Shown here: positions 57,984 through 64,000 of the stretch, one piece after another
Layout: the number at the start of each line of letters is the position of its first letter
Position numbering within the stretch: position 1 is the stretch's first letter
Assembly (NCBI GenBank): GCA_020740775.1
Contig: JAHEWK010000014.1
Location: forward strand, 1,922,001 to 1,986,000
From: Ilyonectria destructans
Lineage: Eukaryota; Ascomycota; Sordariomycetes; Hypocreales; Nectriaceae
Direction of reading: 5' to 3'
Length of the DNA stretch: 64,000 nt
The notes under the pieces: generated by a model
Database searches by the model: none
Seen by the model: the letters and a program-made list of their open reading frames with translations, nothing else
Told to the model about the DNA's origin: nothing
Program-made: the position numbers and the translations under genes

Positions 57984-58701
57984 CTGATTGATGATTGCCG
58001 TACTTGCTCAGGAGTCTGGAGGATCGGTTGCGTGATGTTGCAACTTTGAGTGAGGCTGGCTGAAGAGTCGCGGGGTAATCAGGCTGGACTGGCTGCATAT
58101 TTTCCCAATTGCCACGTCACGAGATATCAGGCTCGCAGCCTGATCGAATTTACAGCTGAAACATGTCAGCTTAGTGGAGAGTGAGCTGAAAGAAGGCTGC
58201 ATTACATGACGAACAGTGGGAAAAGCTCCCTAGGTCTTTCCAAACCCTATAGGGACAATCGGTATCAGAGACTGGTCCAAGGATATTACCATTCTGAATG
58301 TCTTGATCAAATCTATGAACTGATCTGAATTCTCTGTACTATTATTCTCAATTGTCGCTCCTATCGGGTGGATCGACTCGCCATTCGACTTGCTAATGTT
58401 TGTCGCTTTGCCCCATCGAATTTGAGGCGATGGCTTCGGGTCAACAACCATTCCCCTAACACCCCTCCACTCTGTAAATGCAACTCAAAGTTAAGAAAAG
58501 CAAAGGGCCAACGTCAGTAGTGGGATGATACTAAAAATGCACTCGCCACACTCTTGGCCGTGGTAATATGATGGCGGCGTCAATTGCTGCCTCCAATGAG
58601 CCCTACCCGACACACAACCAACGCAACCCAGTGACGAGAAAGCAAAGGACAAAACAAACTGCAAAAAGGAAGCCATCTCACGAGGCTCTCAGCTTCTCCA
58701 T
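57984..58701. other. Intergenic region
   Basis: NLR promoter side and tRNA 3' flank. No gene is supported; short frames on both strands look random. Confidence 0.4.
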
Positions 58702-58773
58702 TGCCCACTGACGGAATCGAACCGTCGATCTTTTCATTACGAGTGAAACGCCTTACCACTCGGCCAAGCGGGC
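58702..58773 (-). tRNA. tRNA-Thr (anticodon CGU)
   Basis: 72 nt, no intron. Acceptor stem GCCCGCT pairs with AGTGGGC (one G-U); discriminator A. D-arm GGCCGAGTGGTAAGGC. Anticodon stem TTTCA/TGAAA encloses the loop CTCGTAA, so the anticodon is CGT (reads ACG, Thr). T-arm GACGG/CCGTC encloses TTCGATT. A and B boxes are intact. It lies 20 bases beyond the 3' end of the Dicer-like gene. Confidence 0.93.
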
Positions 58774-58792
58774 TCTTTGACGGGCAGGGTGG

Positions 58793-61700
58793 TCAGATTG
58801 CTGTCCCATATTGCTGGATTGAGGTGTCTTCGCCGGTCTCAGCAGGGGCTGCACAGTCGCACCCAATAGTTGCCTTGGCCTCGTCGCCCAGTCCCTTAAT
58901 CTTCTCGAGAGCCCGCTTCGCGACGGCAATTTTGGCGTACCGGCCGCTCTTGGCCGTTGCATGGGCAAAGACCTCGCCGTGGATCATGAGCGCGCAGATA
59001 ACGTCGCTTTCTGTCATAGCGCTCACGCCCTCGTCGATTGCGCAGGGGACGTTGGACGTACAGATGCGCCACTGCGTGCAGAACAGCTCCGACTGCATCT
59101 TGCGAGCCAGAAACGTAACGGGGTGCTTCTTGGCAAAGGTATCGTACAGTGCCATGTCCTCAAAGTACGGCTGGACGAAGCGCGCAAAAAAGTCGACGAC
59201 GACGGCGTAGTTGTACTGCGAGTCGACAAACATGGCGCCGACGAGGGCCTCGACAATGTCCGGAAGGGCCTTGGGCGGCTGCGAAGCGCTGAGCCAGAAG
59301 TTGCAGCGCACGGCGGTGCCCTCATTTTTGGCTTCGTTCTGGGCGTCTTCTTCGGCCTGCTCGAGTTCGGCAACGTACTCGCTGATCTGGCTGATGAGGG
59401 CGGAAGTAGTGATAAGCAAGTGCTTTTGGAGCTTGAGCTTAACGCAGACGCAGCCCAAGAACTGGTTCGAGGCCATGGCCATCCTGTGTTCCGTCAGCCA
59501 CTGCGGGTCTGCCGCGGGATAGCGTTTGAAGAGGTAGTCGACAATGGCCATGTCCAGTAGGGCGTCACCCAGAAACTCGAGGCGCTGGTAGTTGGGGATG
59601 GGCTCGTATGGATACGACGGATGCTTAAAGGCGCTCCGGAGTAGTGCTGCAGACGCAAATGTGTAGCCAGTGTTGTTAGTGACTTGCTGGACGACAAAAC
59701 GTTGAGCAGCGGTGCTAGCACCTGACTGCCATGGCGGGACTGCGAATTCATTGTAGTAGTCGCCAAAGCACTGCATCTTGTGGTTCTTGCTCCTCACCAT
59801 CTGCGTAACCGCCTTGACAGCCATATCAAAGTTGCCGTTGTCTGTAGTGACATACGCAGCGCCGATGAGGGCCTCGCATACGTCAGCGATGGACTTGTCG
59901 GCCAAGTTGTGTCGCAGCTCCGTCTTTGGCGCCTTGCCCTTCTTTAATTTCAGGTCTGGATACCACGTCCTTCGGTCAAGCGACTTGGAGCGGACAAACT
60001 CTTGGAGCTTGCGGTCGACGGCGTGGTTGAAGAGGTTCTGGTTGCACACCAGAAGCATACGCTCGACGTGGTACTCGAATTCGTTGCTGTCGGGGATGAG
60101 AGTGAAGAGGGAGATTGTGGTGGCCATTTTGAGGAATGAGTCGCCGAGGAATTCAAGGCGCTCGTAGTTGTTTCCCATGCCGGCTTGGAAATTTAGCTGC
60201 TCCTCGTCGTGGTCGCCGGTGTTGTCGCTGTCTTTTGTGAGAGCCTCGAGGGCAAGGCTGGGACTAATGGTCAGGTCCAGCAGGGAGCAGGCGTCGAGGC
60301 TGATGAGAACCGAGTCTATGCGATGGATTATGGCGGGGAACGTCATGGCCATGAAGACGACATCGATCGGCAACTAATTTGTCAGTATGCCCTAGATACA
60401 AGTATGCTCTCACTTACCGGCGACACGTGAAGAGGCTCCAAGATGACGAAGCAATTATTGTCAATATCCTCATCGACCTGGAACTCGTCCAACAAGTTGC
60501 GACGAAGCGACAGCAACTCAGCATTCACAACGGGCTGGTCTTCTCGCCACTGTACCCTCTGGCGAGATTTGAGCCAGAGACTGTTGCTGTACTCTTTGAT
60601 GGTGGGCTCGACGAATCGATAGGCTCGAGATTTTTGCTCGGGCACATTCTCTGGAGTCGGGTCGGATGGCCGTAGCGATTTGTTGATGCCGTGGATGACC
60701 ATCTTTCGGGAGCCGGAGTGTGGATCGGTGACCAACTTGTCGTGGAAGAACTCTTCAGGCGCATTCTCCCAGTCGAGATTCTCATTTTCTTTGACCGTCT
60801 TCACTGCTGCCCAGTTGATCTGAGCTTGGCCTGTCCTCAGAACTTGTTCGTGTTCTTCAACGCAAGGGGCTAAGAAGTAAGGAATCTCATCAGATTCTGC
60901 GTCGTACTCTTTGCTGAAGACGTCGTCAAATACCTTCAGCGTAAACTTGGCAAGTCCCTCGACATCCTCTTTGGTCAACGCAATAGGCTCTTCATACATG
61001 ACTAGTTGCGCTAGAGATGAGTGTCCATTGCCAAAGAATAGTGGAACGCCTGGTAGTTGGGGCATCTTTCGCCGTGAAAGCAAAAGCAGTGGCCGACTGC
61101 GACGACCTAAGGCACCCGGGGTGTCCAGGGCAATTACCGTCACAAAGAGCTGTGAAATGTTTGTGCCCACTTCAGACCAGATATTTGGTTTGAGAAGCAT
61201 CTTGTAGTCGGCTTTCTTGTTGGCGCTGACAGCCAACCGGGCGTTTCGCATGGCGGGCAGCTTCTTTGTAAAGACAGGCTGGAAGTGCTCGTTGATGTAT
61301 GTCTTCTTGATCAACGCCACACACATCTCGAATGCTGCGGAACATCTGGCTAGCATCTTGCTCCGCTGTGGAAAGCCAGGCATGGACTTGATGGGCGAAG
61401 AGTCGGGAAGGATGACGTCGGCGATGAACTTCGACCCAAAGGTAGTGACGATAAACTCCGGCTTCAGACTAATGTCTACAGGAGAGATATAAGACACGAA
61501 CCTAGCCAGGACCTCAAGGCTATGGGGGTAGGTAAGGCGTGCTCCTGTGGACGGCACTTCATACACCTTTTGACCACCCTGCTCATACTGTGCAGCTGCA
61601 GCGGCATCAATGGTCTGGTCCTGTAGCTTTCGGTCGGCGGGAAGAGCGGAACAAAAGCGTCGAAGAGTAGCCGCGTCTCGAGTTGCTTGGAAGAGGCTGC

Positions 61701-63620
61701 GTAGTTGCCTCATGTTTCCGTCTTCAACCATACTGATGTACCTCGAGTTGTCCTGTCGCGCTCGCCCTTTTGACTGGAGGTATTGAATTACTGAGTTGTA
61801 GAGATCGAATCGGATGACGAGATCGCATTCTGGAACGTCGATGCCCTCTTCAGCGACAGGCGTAGCGAATAAGCAGTTGGTTTCACCTCGTTTGAATCGC
61901 TGGAGGGTCAAGACTTGGTCGCGGAAGGACATGTTGCCGAGGTTCGACGTGGTGGACTGGCAGCCGACCTGTACATATTAGCATGGATACTACACCAACT
62001 TGTCCAGAACTTACCATGAAAGAACAGTTCATACCGACGATTCGCATGTCCGGTTGCGAAAACAAGTCCGCGAGGAGGCAAGCTGTATATCTCTTTTCAA
62101 CAAAAACGATGCAACGCCTTGTCCCGAGGTCGACGAATGCTTCTCGTAGGATTTCAAATAGTCGTTTGACCTTGGGTGATAGGTTATTTGATCTCGGTTC
62201 AATTGATTCCAACTCATAGTCGTCAATCACCTTCTGAACAGTCTGAATCGCCTCCGCAGCTCTCTCAGCTTGTGTTGATGCAAAGTGGTTTGCAAAATCT
62301 CTGCCCGTCCTGGCTGCGAGACGAGCCGCTTCAGTGTCGGTAATGAGAAGTTTCCAATACCGGTCGGCACACCAACGTCCGAGAGAGGAAGATGCTTCCT
62401 TGGTGAACTCAAGCGGTGACCAGAATTGGGCATTGTGGGCTATCTGTTCAGAAATGCGGTTCCACAGCTCGGTGACGGAGTCTCCAGGGCACTCCAGTCG
62501 AGCGTACGTCTCTTTAGTTTCCACGACTTTCTGTCTATGGGCGTAGGAATTGGCCATGACTTCGTCGGACAGCGTTGCAATCTCGCTGCACAGCATACTC
62601 TCCAGTTCAGCAGCTGCCACTTTGACATCTTTCGTCTGACAGTCCACGGGCGATGCTGTCATGCCCAAGACTCGGGGTCGATCTTGACCTTCGCGGATGT
62701 AGTGGTTCTTGATGATTCGAGCGTACGGATGGTTCTTTTTGGCATGGTGAGCTTCGTCGAAGATGAGCAAGTTGATCTGGTTCATCCTGATGAAGCCGTT
62801 GGAGAGACAGTCGAGAAGGATCTGCGCAGTGCATACGACAACCATGTTTTCGTCAAACTGCTTATCCCAGAACTCTTTGGTCTTCATCAGTCCCGTCATG
62901 TCGCCGAAGAACTTGGTCATCGGGTGCTCTAGGTTGCAGTTGAGGACGGCAAACTGCTGGAAGCAAAGTGCCACCTTGTCAACCAGGAAGAAAGAGGCTT
63001 TCTTGTGTTTTCCAACGGCACGATCTTCCAGCTCTTGGTCCAGAGTGTGCCTCAGAAGAAGAGCCGCGATGAGTGTCTTGCCAGAACCTAGAAATGTTAG
63101 AAAGGCAGCAATCTGGAAGCAGAGACATACCAGTGTCCAGCACCACAATAGTGTTCTTCGTCTTGGCCCGCTCAAACAACTCGGTCTGGTATTCTCGGGG
63201 AGTCCCAATGATCTTCTTGTCCTCGCTCTCCTTGACCAAATAGGCCACCGACTGGTGTACGAGGTCCTGGGCAGCTTTTGCTGAGTTCTTTGTGACTTCG
63301 CGCTGATTCTTGGTGATCCATGATTGGAAGGCGGCAGTGTCGAGACGCTTCTTTTCGGTTATCATCCGCGGTCGCTCTGGATTGACTGTCAGGCGGTAGG
63401 CGTCGTCTTCGTCGTCGGATTCAACGTACTCGGGCTCGTTTTCGGGATGATCAACGGCTTTGGCTTCGTTTGTCGGGGATGGCATGGTTTCGTCGCAGCT
63501 TGGAGGTGTTTTGTCCTTGAGCTCGGTTTCAATGAGGTCGTGCGGACGTTTGAGCGAGTCTTTCTTCGGCATTGGATTGGTTTGTCGTGTGGGCGACAGG
63601 CAAATGAGGTCGTCTTCCAT
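58793..63620 (-). CDS. dcl1: Dicer-like protein 1
   Basis: Four exons (63620-63131, 63087-62015, 61968-60418, 60373-58793) give 1,564 aa, near Neurospora DCL-1. Order of domains: acidic N-terminus; DExD/H helicase with VVLDTGSGKTLIA and FDEAHHAKK; helicase C with ATPVAEEGIDVPECD and SKGRARQD; a Dicer dimerisation domain; RNase IIIa (ERLEFLGDSFLKM, DVCEALIGAAY); RNase IIIb (RLEFLGDALLDMA, DIVEALVGAMF); and a short C-terminal dsRNA-binding region ending GCDCAA. The RNase III acidic residues are all present. The enzyme cuts dsRNA into small interfering RNAs for RNA silencing and antiviral defence. The N-terminus contains no canonical PAZ region in what I could read. The first exon start is the first ATG; a leader intron acceptor lies just upstream. 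Confidence 0.94.
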
Positions 63621-64000
63621 CGTGTCGTTGGAGCCTTGCTCAGTGGATTCAGTGCGAGGTGATTGAAAGGGAGTACCTGTTAGGTAAATGTCGTCGTAGA
63701 GTCTCCAATATCAATCTCGGCCTTTGAACCGAGGCGAGGTTGACGAGTTTGTGATGCGGGATGAGGGAGAGGTGTGCTCAGTCCCGCGCGCGCAGAGAAT
63801 GGGCAGGTGGCAGGCAGGTGTGAGCAAACACACAATCACCGCAATGCGCTCATCACATGATCCTTTATTTCGCACGCAATTAATTTGCCTAACAAAAGAG
63901 CAAGCATATCTAATTACCACCTATCTTAGTTGTGTACCTAGCGGCTAGCCGCAGTGGTGCCAACCGTCCAGCAAACAACCTCAACTCCACAAGAGGCCGA
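63621..64000. other. 5' flank of dcl1
   Basis: Promoter and leader. A CTAACAG acceptor-like site at about 63,680 (minus strand) suggests a leader intron. No other feature seen before the window ends. Confidence 0.4.

Noticed and set aside
1..64000. CRISPR arrays, transposons with terminal repeats, viral insertions
   Set aside because: None seen. The direct repeats present are tandem or intragenic and do not have CRISPR spacing, and no transposase, reverse transcriptase or capsid text was read in any frame.

Overview
The window is nuclear DNA of a filamentous ascomycete (Pezizomycotina, most likely Sordariomycetes and perhaps Hypocreales; the finer placement is a guess). Genes are compact and lie on both strands. 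Introns are mostly 40-65 nt, with GTAAGT/GTATGT donors and CTAAC or CTGAC branch sites 10-20 nt before the acceptor. Filamentous-fungal families dominate: Zn(II)2Cys6 regulators, a PA14-type GH3 beta-glucosidase, a NACHT NLR-like protein and a Dicer-like protein. Exon joins below were worked out by hand from splice signals and reading-frame continuity.

Left third (1-30 kb), mostly housekeeping: a Tos4-like FHA protein, a small conserved-looking protein, a mitochondrial-looking protein with about 18 short repeats, listerin (ribosome quality control), a Csk1-like kinase with an altered catalytic loop, an AT-rich island holding a broken kievitone-hydratase-like gene next to a C6 regulator, Syp1 (endocytic F-BAR/muniscin), Tam41 (mitochondrial CDP-diacylglycerol synthase), Mad1 (spindle checkpoint) and an orphan protein.

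Middle (30-39 kb), a probable beta-glucoside utilisation module: a C6 transcription factor, an intracellular GH3 beta-glucosidase and, divergent from it, an MFS sugar transporter. Their shared promoter carries at least seven copies of a motif whose core, GCGGAG, fits the CreA/CRE1 consensus SYGGRG.

Right part (39-58 kb), accessory in character: an acidic-tailed protein of unknown family, a caspase-like C14 protease, an Arf-like GTPase fused to a domain present three times, a ubiquitin C-terminal hydrolase, a small gene broken by one stop codon, a large disordered protein, and an alpha/beta-hydrolase-NACHT-repeat protein whose near-identical C-terminal repeats are cut by a frameshift. Protease, GTPase and NLR are typical parts of fungal self/non-self recognition and regulated cell death, so this is the best place to look for a new system. 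A tRNA-Thr(CGU) and Dicer-like 1 (RNA silencing) close the window.
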